Below are positions 7,793 to 15,221 of a stretch of DNA of 15,221 nt, one piece after another; the first letter of the stretch is position 1, and every line of letters starts with the position of its first letter. The translations under genes were made by a program, and so were the position numbers. The stretch spans positions 1 through 15,221 of the forward strand of contig JANYFI010000298.1 of NCBI GenBank assembly GCA_025362765.1, given 5' to 3'. Below the pieces are notes generated by a model. That model ran no database searches. It was not told the DNA's origin and was given only the letters and a program-made list of their open reading frames with translations. The stretch comes from Ferruginibacter sp. GTDB taxonomy: Bacteria > Bacteroidota > Bacteroidia > Chitinophagales > Chitinophagaceae.

Positions 7793-8149
7793 TTATTTTA
7801 AGTATTGTATTATTTTAGGAATGAAAATGATGGCACCTGTTATGCAGCTTCCTGTTGCACAAACCAATACGGCACCGGCGCTAACATCTTTAATGCATTT
7901 TATTAGTGGGTGCAAATCCCGGGAAACGAGATCACACATTTTCTCCATGGCTGTATTAATCATTTCCATGGCAACAACCAGCATGCAACACATAATAATC
8001 ACCATCCACTCGCTGGAGTTGACTGCAAAATAAAAACCGGCGGCGATTACCACTATAATGGCTAGCAGATGAATCCTGAAATTTTGCTCCTGTATGAAAC
8101 AATATTTAATTCCTCTTCCCGCATAAATAAATGACCTTATTAATTTCAT
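7793..8149 (-). CDS. dgkA: diacylglycerol kinase / undecaprenol kinase (DgkA family)
   Basis: This small (118-residue) membrane kinase phosphorylates a lipid alcohol with ATP. In Gram-negative bacteria it recycles diacylglycerol to phosphatidate; many relatives act on undecaprenol, the wall-sugar carrier. The family motif E-x-x-N-T-A-x-E is present as EMINTAME at 62-69, with Asp73 after it, and the second conserved block is KDVSAGAVLV at 87-96. Three membrane helices (about 28-44, 47-66, 91-113) and an N-terminal amphipathic stretch (SFIYAGRGIKYCF) fit the usual fold. The length is typical. It is the first gene of a two-gene unit with the DUF1361 gene. Diacylglycerol versus undecaprenol specificity cannot be told from the sequence. 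Confidence 0.93.
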   Translation of the reverse strand: MKLIRSFIYAGRGIKYCFIQEQNFRIHLLAIIVVIAAGFYFAVNSSEWMVIIMCCMLVVAMEMINTAMEKMCDLVSRDLHPLIKCIKDVSAGAVLVCATGSCITGAIIFIPKIIQYLK

Positions 8150-8330
8150 ACATATTTTTTTTACCTTTTAACGCCGCTGCAAAATACTGTTTTGCTTTCT
8201 AAAACGTACTCTTGAATTGCAACATCAATTCATCTACGCCATAACTTGTAATCCCAATATTGCATTCGGCCCCACCTTTACGACAATAACGTACTTTTTG
8301 CAGATTATATTCATTAGCAGTTGTTTTTGG

Positions 8331-9914
8331 TTAATGATTTACCATTGCAGCCAATGGAACTTTGGTAAGATGATTTTTAACATACTGATCAGAAAAATTC
8401 CAGGATAACCAGTTGTAAGAAAGCTGCTCCTTTAAAAAATCACTTCTGCGGCGCATAAAAAATTGCTTGGGAGTTTCACCGGAACGGTACTTAAATTCAG
8501 CATTACCAGCAACGGTAGGATCGCTGTATTTTTCCAACACATCCATATTGGTTTCCCATATAGGTAAAGTTTTGTCTGATAAGGAAAGTAAAAATTGAAT
8601 GTCCACGGGAATCGTATTTTTCCTGGCCAGGTTATATGCGGCAATCATGGTATCCCATTGAATGCAGCTCGCAAACACAAGCAGCGCAATGGAGAACCAG
8701 GCATTTATCCTAAGCAAATAATACGCTGTTTTTACCTGTTGAATTTTTATAAAAACTGTTATCAGTCCAAACAATACCAGCAGTAAAAAAAACAATACGC
8801 CAATGCGTTTATACGCCAATCCCATGTGCACGATATAATAATAGTCTCTCAATAAAACCGAAATTACCAACACCATATTTTGTATCAGCCATGCATACGC
8901 TCCCCTGCGCAACCATTTATTCTCTTTATAAAAATTTAAATTTCCCCTGAAGAAAAACAGTAGTAATGCCATTGCCAGTACAATAGAAAAAATCAACATT
9001 CCGGTGCCTTCGTGCACATAGGTAGACAGGTTCATATCGTTCTTATACTGAAAGCCAAACCACACAAAAACTATGTCAATACAATTAATACAAAGCAGCA
9101 GCAGGTTTAACATTACAAGGCTGATGATACCGGTTTTATTTTCATTTCGTAATGCAAGCATGCCATTGGCAAACCGGCCCATTACCAGCACCAGTAATTG
9201 AAACCAGCCTGTTTGCTGCCATCTGACAAGGTTGTTTTTTTCTCTGCCAAGCCTGTTGGCTTGAAGTAGATCTTTTTCAGAAAAATAAACGACATTACTT
9301 TTCAATAACAAGCCACCCGTAACAAATAATCCAACACCTAAAAATAACAAACGTGGCATACTGAACCATTCGAAGAACCGTGCAAAAAAATGTTGCAATG
9401 CAATACCTGCATCATTCATTATACCACTGAAAACAGTATTGGAAAAATTATATAGCACATAAAAAATAAGCAACAGCAATACCGGTATTATTAAAAATCT
9501 AAGTGCCTTTGCTATTCCATACATCCTAACCGGATGTTGACTAAACTGCGTTGCGTTGGTAAAAAAAGCAGGAATTACCAAAACGAAATTCATCAAAGCG
9601 GAGCCGGCGGCATACCACACAGAACGGTGCAGGTATTGAACAAATACTACCACCAACAGCAGCGTAACGCTGAAAGCGACTTTACTCAAAATAGTGTTCT
9701 GAATCAATACTACAGCCACTGTAATAACATGAACCGCCAGCAACCACCTGATAGCAGGCTTTTTAAAAGCTGCAGGGTACAGATAAAAAACGGACGAGAT
9801 AATAAAGAGGTCGAAAAACAACGTATTGATCCCGAGCTTTTGTTGCCAGAAAATAATATTGTACAACACGGCACCGATTAATACTAACAAAATTTTGATG
9901 GACGCTGGTTTCAT
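8331..9914 (-). CDS. DUF4173/DUF4153-type polytopic membrane protein
   Basis: The 527 residues include about a dozen hydrophobic helices up to residue ~420 and a hydrophilic C-terminal part of about 100 residues. The segment YVHEGTGMLIFSIVLAMAL, followed by FFFRGNLNF and later GLAYKRIGVL, is the characteristic core of the DUF4173/DUF4153 group. The last 70 residues are rich in charged and aromatic residues (FKYRSGETPKQFFMRRRSDF) and probably lie outside the membrane. I know of no function for the family. It sits 74 bases downstream of the four-helix protein gene on the same strand. I infer it is the last member of a cassette controlled by the winged-helix regulator. I see no clear terminator in the 181-base gap beyond it. 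Confidence 0.85.
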   Translation of the reverse strand: MKPASIKILLVLIGAVLYNIIFWQQKLGINTLFFDLFIISSVFYLYPAAFKKPAIRWLLAVHVITVAVVLIQNTILSKVAFSVTLLLVVVFVQYLHRSVWYAAGSALMNFVLVIPAFFTNATQFSQHPVRMYGIAKALRFLIIPVLLLLIFYVLYNFSNTVFSGIMNDAGIALQHFFARFFEWFSMPRLLFLGVGLFVTGGLLLKSNVVYFSEKDLLQANRLGREKNNLVRWQQTGWFQLLVLVMGRFANGMLALRNENKTGIISLVMLNLLLLCINCIDIVFVWFGFQYKNDMNLSTYVHEGTGMLIFSIVLAMALLLFFFRGNLNFYKENKWLRRGAYAWLIQNMVLVISVLLRDYYYIVHMGLAYKRIGVLFFLLLVLFGLITVFIKIQQVKTAYYLLRINAWFSIALLVFASCIQWDTMIAAYNLARKNTIPVDIQFLLSLSDKTLPIWETNMDVLEKYSDPTVAGNAEFKYRSGETPKQFFMRRRSDFLKEQLSYNWLSWNFSDQYVKNHLTKVPLAAMVNH

Positions 9915-9988
9915 TTTTTTAAAGTTTTAGATATGTTGACTGATTGAATGAGATTTACACTATTCAGAAAGCTTATGCACTCTTCCGT

Positions 9989-10417
9989 TTATTTTTCAAT
10001 TTGCACTATATTATTTTTGCAGGTATTTACAATAAAACGATGATGTGCAAGAACAGAAAGTATGGCAGCAACTATTATTGACAGTCCTAAAAAGCACGTG
10101 TAATTTTTAAATTCGTTATAAAACAAAATGGAAAAAACAATTGCTGAAATGGAGGCAACTATAATGGTACATTTCAATAAAGTACGAAAAAGACTAGCAG
10201 CATCATTTTTGGGTATACACATAAAAGTTGTCCAAAAAATAAAAATAGCCGGAGCCGAAAACAGTAATGTAAAAATAAGTGTCAACATAAACATCCCTGT
10301 CCAGCTTTCTCCCCACCCGCTTCCGTAACCGGCAAGAGACAAGCTGGAAGCACTAATAAGTGCATTGGTTAATGCCGCAAATACCCAGATAGTAAATGTG
10401 TGTATGGTTTCTTTCAT
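9989..10417 (-). CDS. small four-helix membrane protein of unknown function
   Basis: This is a 142-residue protein that I do not recognise as a named family. Four hydrophobic segments are visible (about 7-27, 40-66, 80-100, 106-126), separated by short polar loops. The first loop is glycine-rich (AGYGSGWGESWTG) and the tail is basic-to-polar (HHRFIVNTCKNNIVQIEK). It has no signal peptide cleavage site. Directly upstream of its ATG is a palindromic site that also occurs upstream of the six-helix protein gene, so its expression is probably controlled by the winged-helix regulator encoded just before it. The ATG start is preferred because it opens directly into the first helix. Confidence 0.75.
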   Translation of the reverse strand: MKETIHTFTIWVFAALTNALISASSLSLAGYGSGWGESWTGMFMLTLIFTLLFSAPAIFIFWTTFMCIPKNDAASLFRTLLKCTIIVASISAIVFSILFYNEFKNYTCFLGLSIIVAAILSVLAHHRFIVNTCKNNIVQIEK

Positions 10418-10428
10418 TTTACATTTTT

Positions 10429-10455
10429 AAAAAGCACTTTGTTTTTCAAAGTAAA
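10429..10455. promoter_or_regulatory. palindromic operator-like site A, upstream of the four-helix protein gene
   Basis: ACTTTG and CAAAGT are separated by five T bases. The surrounding AAAAAG ... CAAAGTAAA is shared with site B at 11484-11510, and 22 of the 27 positions are identical. The site lies 11 bases before the ATG at 10417 and just after the end of the regulator gene. On the minus strand its first half reads TTACTTTG, one mismatch from the -7 consensus TAnnTTTG, so a bound repressor would cover a promoter. I saw no TTTG at the right distance for a -33 element here. Confidence 0.6.
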
Positions 10456-10468
10456 TATGCAAAAAAAA

Positions 10469-10544
10469 TTATTTTGTCGCCCTGATCATTTTTTCCAATG
10501 CGTCAATATGGGCTTTAAAAGCTTTTTCGCCCGCCTTGGTTGAG
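10469..10544 (-). pseudogene. out-of-frame 3' remainder of the winged-helix regulator gene
   Basis: Reading the minus strand one base out of step from 10543 gives STKAGEKAFKAH and then IDALEKMIRATK, ending in TAA at 10469-10471. This is the expected C-terminal helix of HTH_34-type regulators, where a segment of the form Y-x-x-T-x-x-G-x-K-A-F followed by H-I-x-A-L-E comes after GRKxNTTY. The open frame upstream instead runs into an early stop at 10515. The gene therefore appears to have lost two bases (or gained one) near 10541-10550, either as a real mutation or as a sequence error. Confidence 0.75.
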
Positions 10545-10766
10545 GTAGGTAGTATTGGTTTTTCTACCAATGAACCCTTTTTGCACTTTAATGATACCAT
10601 TTTCTTCCAGCGCTTTTAAATGACTCGCCAGGTTACCATCCGTAATAGTCAATAATTCTTTCAAGTCATTAAAACTCACCTCTGCGTTTACCATCAGCGC
10701 ACTCATGATCCCCAGGCGGATGCGGCTGTCAAAAAGTTTATTTAAATTTTCTATCGGATTAATCAT
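10515..10766 (-). CDS. winged-helix transcriptional regulator (HTH_34 type), C-terminally frameshifted
   Basis: This 83-residue reading frame is a small cytoplasmic DNA-binding protein. The winged-helix core is intact: INPIENLNKLFDSRIRLGIM at the N-terminus, helix 2 near SFNDLKELLTITDG, the recognition helix NLASHLKALEENGII at 45-59, and the wing KGFIGRKTNTTY at 63-74. After Tyr74 the frame shifts and ends in an unrelated NQGGRKSF; the proper tail is in another frame (10469-10543), and the repaired protein would have about 99 residues. The shift removes the C-terminal helix, which probably contributes to dimerisation. The gene lies between two membrane-protein genes that carry the same palindrome upstream, making it the likely binder of those sites. 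No copy of the palindrome precedes its own start. Confidence 0.88.
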   Translation of the reverse strand: MINPIENLNKLFDSRIRLGIMSALMVNAEVSFNDLKELLTITDGNLASHLKALEENGIIKVQKGFIGRKTNTTYLNQGGRKSF

Positions 10767-10835
10767 TGATCAGGAGTTTGCCGGCAACGGATTGTTAACA
10801 TTTATTTTTCTGATGGACAATAGCATAGCAACCAT

Positions 10836-11483
10836 CTACTCTTTTTCATATTTAAACCACATTACCACCCCATAAATAATATGCAACACACCAAAGCCAA
10901 TTGTCCAAAAATAAAAACCATATCCTACAAATTTTAAATTCAATAAAGCTAAGATTAACTGCCCGTAACCGAGATACCTCAATTCATTCAAGGTATATTT
11001 ACTGGCGTTCACCAATGCCAGGCCGTAAAAAATAAGACAGGCCGGCGCTATTAATCCTACGTCACCCGCCTGTATTAATTTTATCATAAACAATCCGCCA
11101 ATTACAAGCGGAATGGCCACATTGATCATCAGCCTTTTCGCCGCCTTTCCCCATAAAGGAATGCCTTCTTTTTTACTTCTGACGTAGGTAAAAATAAAAG
11201 CGCTAATGACGGCTGCTGCAAAAGTAAACGCTGCTACCCAAAACAACCAGGTGTATAATATAACAGTAAAATGGCCTGTTTTAGCCAACTCATTTCCTTT
11301 TACGGCGTCAACAAATATATCCTTGTGTCCGTACACATACGGATAAGCTACCATGGCTCCTATCAATGCGCAGATGCCGGCTGCAATACCGCTTAAGCCA
11401 CTTAAACTTATAAAACGGCTGCTGCGCTCCATCATCTTTTTGATGTGTTGCAGGTCTTCAAGCGATTGTTGTTGTTCACTCAT
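10836..11483 (-). CDS. six-helix integral membrane protein of unknown function, co-encoded with the regulator
   Basis: From the ATG at 11483 the protein has 215 residues. An in-frame TTG at 11504 would add seven, but that codon lies inside the palindromic operator, so the ATG is better. The N-terminal 22 residues are polar and helical (MSEQQQSLEDLQHIKKMMER). About six membrane helices follow (roughly 24-48, 72-101, 116-136, 141-160, 170-187, 190-210), and the C-terminus is charged (WFKYEKE). I do not recognise a named domain, though this type of protein beside a small winged-helix regulator is familiar from Bacteroidota genomes. It is the first gene of the cassette, 69 bases before the regulator gene, with a promoter and operator right at its start. 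Confidence 0.8.
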   Translation of the reverse strand: MSEQQQSLEDLQHIKKMMERSSRFISLSGLSGIAAGICALIGAMVAYPYVYGHKDIFVDAVKGNELAKTGHFTVILYTWLFWVAAFTFAAAVISAFIFTYVRSKKEGIPLWGKAAKRLMINVAIPLVIGGLFMIKLIQAGDVGLIAPACLIFYGLALVNASKYTLNELRYLGYGQLILALLNLKFVGYGFYFWTIGFGVLHIIYGVVMWFKYEKE

Positions 11484-11510
11484 AAAAAGTACTTTGAAAT
11501 ACAAAGTAAA
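11484..11510. promoter_or_regulatory. palindromic operator-like site B, upstream of the six-helix protein gene
   Basis: TACTTTG and CAAAGTA form a perfect 7-bp inverted repeat around a 5-base spacer (AAATA) at 11490-11508. The 27-base block AAAAAG ... CAAAGTAAA matches site A at 22 positions. It abuts the ATG of the membrane-protein gene. The half-site facing upstream doubles as the -7 promoter element, which fits repression by a dimeric winged-helix protein. Confidence 0.65.
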
Positions 11511-11533
11511 AGAAAAGATATCATTCTATCAAA
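11502..11533 (-). promoter_or_regulatory. Bacteroidota-type promoter overlapping operator site B
   Basis: On the minus strand TTTG (11530-11533) is followed after exactly 20 bases by TTACTTTG (11502-11509), one mismatch from TAnnTTTG. Element order and spacing fit the phylum's housekeeping sigma factor. The start of transcription would fall within or just after the palindrome, giving a leader of only about ten bases before the ATG at 11483. Confidence 0.5.
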
Positions 11534-11559
11534 AAAGAAAAATATTTTTTTATGATAGA
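11525..11559 (-). terminator. weak AT-rich hairpin after the TraB-like gene
   Basis: TCTATCA (11525-11531) pairs with TGATAGA (11553-11559), and after one mismatch several A-T pairs extend the stem. It begins 22 bases past the stop of the TraB-like gene. There is no GC-rich core and no proper T-run after it on the minus strand, so termination would be weak. It also covers the -33 element of the next promoter. Confidence 0.3.
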
Positions 11560-11581
11560 GAAGGAAATACCGCCGCCATAT

Positions 11582-14500
11582 TTAATTTTTCGTCGGCGTT
11601 TTGGTATCACCGTTTTCATCCTTCATAAATCTGCTGAATAGTTTATTCGTTTGCAATGGAGCATACTTTTCATCGTAGTAAATAGTAGTGTGCAAATGTT
11701 CCTCGTCCGGCAAAATAGTTTTAGGGCTTGCATCAAAGGGTCCGCAAATTCCCAAATGGCTTTCTTCTCCGTGATTAAAAGATACTTTAAAGAGATAAAA
11801 TTTTTGCTGAATTCCTTTTATAGCAGCAGTTCTTTGTGTTACAAATGTGCAGGCTACTTCGTCATAGTCTTCATCCATTGCCGCTTCCTGCAAATAACTT
11901 TCTGCAAATTTTTGTTGTGTCAAAAATTCGGCGGGAAAAAGGTTTCGTTTGCCGTTTTTAACCAATGCCTTATAAAAATATATGCGGTTGCCTGTATTTG
12001 CAGCCAGCTTACGTATCTCTGCAGGAGCAACAACCTGGTTAATTTTAAGCAGCGCCAGCACTGCCGCTTGTTTTACAGTTACACCGCTCGTTTTTACAAA
12101 ACCGCTTAGTATTTCAATTGATTGCGGGCTGTTTAACTTGCCCAAAACCGTTATCAATTCATTATTAAAAGGCACATAATCGTCCTTATTTAAGTGCTTT
12201 AATTGCCGCTTTGCAGTATGCAAAATACCTGTACTGTTAACTGTAATAATATCTTTTTGCAATAAGTTACTGTCAACCAACCTGGCGGCCAGCATAATTA
12301 TTCCCGGCCCCAAAATTGAATCTCCAAATAATTTCGCTGCTTCCGGAAACAGCCCTTTCACCAGCACCAAACTATCGCTGAGCTCATAAATAAATGAATT
12401 GGGACTTCCTTTTTTCAACGGGTCTTTCAGCAGCAATTCTTTTAAAGCACTTACAGCGGCGACAGTTTGCTGCTTTGCCAGCATATGCAACATATTACTC
12501 CTGAAATTGAGGGAATCAGCACGGGTTGTACTATAGTTTTCTTTCACGAAAGCAATCACGGCGGTATCATGTATTTTATTAATGGCGTTGCTTATCTTTT
12601 CATTGATGGTTTGATCATCCAGCGTGTCTGCAGGATATTCTGCCAGGTAGGCTTTGAATAATAAAGGCAAATCTTCAGGTTCAAAATTAGTGGCCGACAA
12701 AGCTGATTTGGCATTCTCTACAGTTAAGCTATCTGTACCCGCAAGATCCTTAATTATAACCGCTGTTTTATTTTGTGCAATTGACGAGGGTATATTCTCC
12801 TCTCTAAAGCGAAAATCATCAAAAAAATGATCGACTTGCTCACTAGTAACAATGTCGCGTGAAGCCCATACAAAAAGATGATACGCCGAATCGCCATGAG
12901 GTAAAATTCTTACCCTGTTATAGTAATTTTTAGAGGCGTTTTTTATAAGCATTTCATAACCCTTCACCTTACCGTTGCTGATTGCTTTTTTGTATATCAG
13001 CGAATCGTAAGCACCGGGATGTTCTTTTGCGAAATCCTGGGAGGAATCTGTATAATACGTTTTTGATTGTTCCTCAATAAAAATACTGTCTGTTTTTGCC
13101 TGGTAATATTTTGATGCAGCTTGAACATTTACATAATAGGTTACTGCCGAATACGGATCATGAGCAAAAATCTGAACCAATCGTTTTACTTCTGCATCTT
13201 TTGTTTCCCGCTCAATCTTAGTCAAACCAGTGGTATCCTGTACTTGCTTTTCAAAAGCCGAAGGCGCCAGGGTACTAAAACTGTTGCCGTTAAATTCTTT
13301 TACAGACCACTCAGGCTGTTTAAAGGCGGTAAGTTTAAAAGCACGGAAAAACCGGGTAATATCAGGATAATCTTCCCTGCCCTTTTTGGTAATAGCGGCC
13401 AATGTATAAGATCTGTTACCCCGTGAAATAACCATCATCTTACTTGCCAGATCAGTACCATCCTGTTTTGTCCGTATTAAAAAGCTGATCGCAGCATTGC
13501 CTTCATAGTTAAATTTCCGGATATCACTTACAACTGCTTTTATTTTTTTGTAGTAATCAAGCTTAGCATTAAAAACCAAACTGTCTGCGGACATTACGTA
13601 CCCCTTTTCAGGTTCACTCACTACCACCATGTAATAGGTATCATTGGGTAAATCCAACGCGGTATATGTTGCAGTTTGCATGTGATTCACTATTTCTCCA
13701 GCTTTCAATTGATCCATCGACGGCTTTTTGGGGAACTCAGCTGTAAATGCTTTTGCTGAATCTACCCTGCTAACCCAATTAGTTGGTTTTGCTGAAAGCG
13801 AGGCATTCATCGTAAAACTGTTGAAGAATTTTTCCACGTCCGTGGTATATAACATCTCCTTTTTTTCGCCACCTGTCATAATAATAAACACCTTATCCGC
13901 CAGCGGGAAAAACTGTAGACGGTAATATAATTTCCCCATTACTGCAATTACTTCCTTACCCGAAATACCTTTGTTGCTTACTTTTTTATCCTCCATTTTT
14001 TCAAACCCTTTTGACAGGAAAGATTTCATGATGTTGGTCACCATTTCGTCCTGCTTTTCCTCATTGCCATGAAAAGAAAACCCCGTCATGTAAAATGCAT
14101 TTGTTACCAAGTCGGCATACACTTTAAATTTTAGTTCGCCTCCGCCATAACTCAAATCACTCGCTTTGCCAGGCATTTCAACAGTGTACGCACTATCCGG
14201 TTCCCAAAATTTTACCCAGGGGGTTTCTTTGGCAGAATATGTATATTTTTCAGGATCAATTTTTTTAGATGAAAAAACAGGTGTTACGGTAAAACCCTTA
14301 TCCTGCAATAGTTTTATCACGCCATCGCTACCGGGCAAATGAGCGGCGCCTACAGCAAAAAAACTATTGCGGATGTGTGCCAGGCTGTCCATTCGCTGCG
14401 CCATTTTAATGTTACGGTGCACCAGCAAAATATCTCTTTTTTGTTTGTTTGCCGGGTCACTTAGCAATTCATTAATTTTTTCAATGTCTTGGGCAATATA

Positions 14501-15130
14501 CAGGGCAATTAAATTTTCAAGATATGCCTGTCTTTTGGAATCATCGTCTTCCAGGTAATCAGTAATGTTCACATCTTTTCCCGTTTCGTCCCGGAGGTTC
14601 AACTGGTCACTTACATCTTCAATACCGCCCACGTACCTTCCTGATTTGTGTGCTATGTTATAGAGATACATGTCTACAAATGTCCGCATATCGTCCTTTT
14701 TACGAACGCTGTAATAAAAATTTTCCCTGTCTTTAATAAGTTGTTTGCGGCTAATTTTATCTGCGGGCATGCCAAATTTTTTCTCCAGTTTTTTAGCTAC
14801 GCTCCTGAATTTTTTTTCATCCAGTAGGTTTCGCAGCAAAGAAGTTGTATCTGCTTCGCCCAGCTTCGTAAAAAGTGAATCCATCATTTCTTCAGGATCA
14901 AGTTCCATAGCAAAACCTTTGGAGGATTCTATACTTTTATAAACAGAATCACCAAAGAAAAACAAGCGCCTGTCTTTAAGATGCATAGTACCATACAGGT
15001 AAGATGGCGTTTGTAATCCATTGCCGGCAATGCGCCACAGCAGGCTTTTCGTTGAAGGAGTTTGGGCACTGACTCCTAAAAATAAAAGTGTACCGATCAA
15101 CTGCATAAAGGCGGGTACGATACGTTTCAT
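11582..15130 (-). CDS. exported TraB/GumN-family protein with three tandem repeat domains
   Basis: This 1182-residue protein begins with a signal peptide (about 1-23, LIGTLLFLGVSAQ). Residues about 28-290 form a TraB/GumN domain: LLWRIAGNGLQTPSYLYGTMH with the GTMH motif at 47-50, ELD at 76-78, and VGAAHLPGSDG at 260-270, where the two histidines are the expected metal-site residues. Three copies of a roughly 145-165-residue unit follow. They start at Trp305, Trp452 and Trp608 with a W-V/S-x(n)-A/F-pattern, and each ends in a FF-x-x-F block (435-439, 594-598, 769-773). They recall PsbP/DUF1795-like domains. Residues about 785-1100 are helical with HEAT-like stretches (VKQAAVLALLKIN). The stand-alone TraB/GumN domain is near 300 residues, so this is an unusually long architecture. 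The role is unknown; a periplasmic or surface hydrolase is inference. No convincing promoter was seen in the 91 bases upstream. Confidence 0.85.
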   Translation of the reverse strand: MKRIVPAFMQLIGTLLFLGVSAQTPSTKSLLWRIAGNGLQTPSYLYGTMHLKDRRLFFFGDSVYKSIESSKGFAMELDPEEMMDSLFTKLGEADTTSLLRNLLDEKKFRSVAKKLEKKFGMPADKISRKQLIKDRENFYYSVRKKDDMRTFVDMYLYNIAHKSGRYVGGIEDVSDQLNLRDETGKDVNITDYLEDDDSKRQAYLENLIALYIAQDIEKINELLSDPANKQKRDILLVHRNIKMAQRMDSLAHIRNSFFAVGAAHLPGSDGVIKLLQDKGFTVTPVFSSKKIDPEKYTYSAKETPWVKFWEPDSAYTVEMPGKASDLSYGGGELKFKVYADLVTNAFYMTGFSFHGNEEKQDEMVTNIMKSFLSKGFEKMEDKKVSNKGISGKEVIAVMGKLYYRLQFFPLADKVFIIMTGGEKKEMLYTTDVEKFFNSFTMNASLSAKPTNWVSRVDSAKAFTAEFPKKPSMDQLKAGEIVNHMQTATYTALDLPNDTYYMVVVSEPEKGYVMSADSLVFNAKLDYYKKIKAVVSDIRKFNYEGNAAISFLIRTKQDGTDLASKMMVISRGNRSYTLAAITKKGREDYPDITRFFRAFKLTAFKQPEWSVKEFNGNSFSTLAPSAFEKQVQDTTGLTKIERETKDAEVKRLVQIFAHDPYSAVTYYVNVQAASKYYQAKTDSIFIEEQSKTYYTDSSQDFAKEHPGAYDSLIYKKAISNGKVKGYEMLIKNASKNYYNRVRILPHGDSAYHLFVWASRDIVTSEQVDHFFDDFRFREENIPSSIAQNKTAVIIKDLAGTDSLTVENAKSALSATNFEPEDLPLLFKAYLAEYPADTLDDQTINEKISNAINKIHDTAVIAFVKENYSTTRADSLNFRSNMLHMLAKQQTVAAVSALKELLLKDPLKKGSPNSFIYELSDSLVLVKGLFPEAAKLFGDSILGPGIIMLAARLVDSNLLQKDIITVNSTGILHTAKRQLKHLNKDDYVPFNNELITVLGKLNSPQSIEILSGFVKTSGVTVKQAAVLALLKINQVVAPAEIRKLAANTGNRIYFYKALVKNGKRNLFPAEFLTQQKFAESYLQEAAMDEDYDEVACTFVTQRTAAIKGIQQKFYLFKVSFNHGEESHLGICGPFDASPKTILPDEEHLHTTIYYDEKYAPLQTNKLFSRFMKDENGDTKTPTKN

Positions 15131-15221
15131 AATAGCTATTTGGGTTATTCGTTTTCAGGAACTGTAATTGGATAAGCGTGAATATGAGCAGGTAAATTAA
15201 GATAAAAAAAAATAAAAAAAA

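Noticed and set aside
8150..8330. The 181-base gap between the kinase gene and the DUF4173 gene as a site for a small RNA or terminator.
   Set aside because: I found no stem of useful length with a T-run and no clear promoter. Only a poor TATTTTG word is present on the minus strand.
9534..9881. A 115-codon plus-strand frame within the DUF4173 gene.
   Set aside because: It is antisense to a well-supported membrane protein; the many Gln, Asn and His residues are what hydrophobic codons give when read backwards.
10767..10835. A third copy of the palindromic operator directly before the regulator gene.
   Set aside because: The gap contains no ACTTTG or CAAAGT half-site, so the regulator is more likely read from the promoter before the six-helix protein gene.
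15131..15221. A promoter for the TraB-like gene in the last 91 bases.
   Set aside because: No TAnnTTTG-type element is visible on the minus strand. The A-rich end (runs of A broken by single T) is low-complexity sequence only.

Overview
The window looks like chromosomal DNA from a Bacteroidota bacterium, most likely of the Chitinophagaceae/Sphingobacteriia type. The evidence is low-to-moderate GC, no recognisable Shine-Dalgarno sites, promoter words of the Bacteroidota form (TTTG ... TAnnTTTG), and families that I associate with that phylum (DUF1361, DUF4173, HTH_34-type winged-helix regulators, large TolB-like outer-membrane proteins). I see no phage, insertion sequence, CRISPR array, tRNA or rRNA. 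No gene-free stretch exceeds about 200 bases.

Layout. Bases 1-196 hold a possible tail of an upstream gene and a hairpin terminator. Bases 197-2392 are a minimal iron-sulfur assembly operon on the minus strand (iscS, iscU, iscA), with short-period repeats in both internal gaps. Divergent from it is a methylmalonyl-CoA epimerase (2520-2939). This converges on a glyoxalase-II-like metallo-beta-lactamase hydrolase (2954-3592, minus). Next comes a very large plus-strand gene (3675-7085) for an exported protein. It appears to join a degenerate peptidase-MA-like domain, a TolB-type propeller and an Omp85/BamA-type outer-membrane barrel. Its intrinsic terminator lies inside the 3' end of the convergent DUF1361 gene.

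On the minus strand, a diacylglycerol/undecaprenol kinase gene (7793-8149) is followed 5 bases later by the DUF1361 membrane-protein gene. Further along, bases 8331-11483 hold what looks like one regulated cassette. In transcription order it contains a six-helix membrane protein, a small winged-helix regulator, a four-helix membrane protein and a DUF4173 membrane protein. The regulator reading frame is broken near its 3' end. Two nearly identical 27-bp palindromic sites lie directly upstream of the two membrane-protein genes that flank the regulator, and one overlaps a good promoter. I infer that these are the regulator's operators. The window ends with an 1182-residue exported TraB/GumN-family protein carrying three tandem repeats of a second domain and a helical C-terminal part.

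The strongest points for a second look are the propeller-barrel fusion, the paired operators around the frameshifted regulator, and the repeat architecture of the TraB-like protein. All calls come from reading the sequence by eye. No database search, structure prediction or alignment was run.
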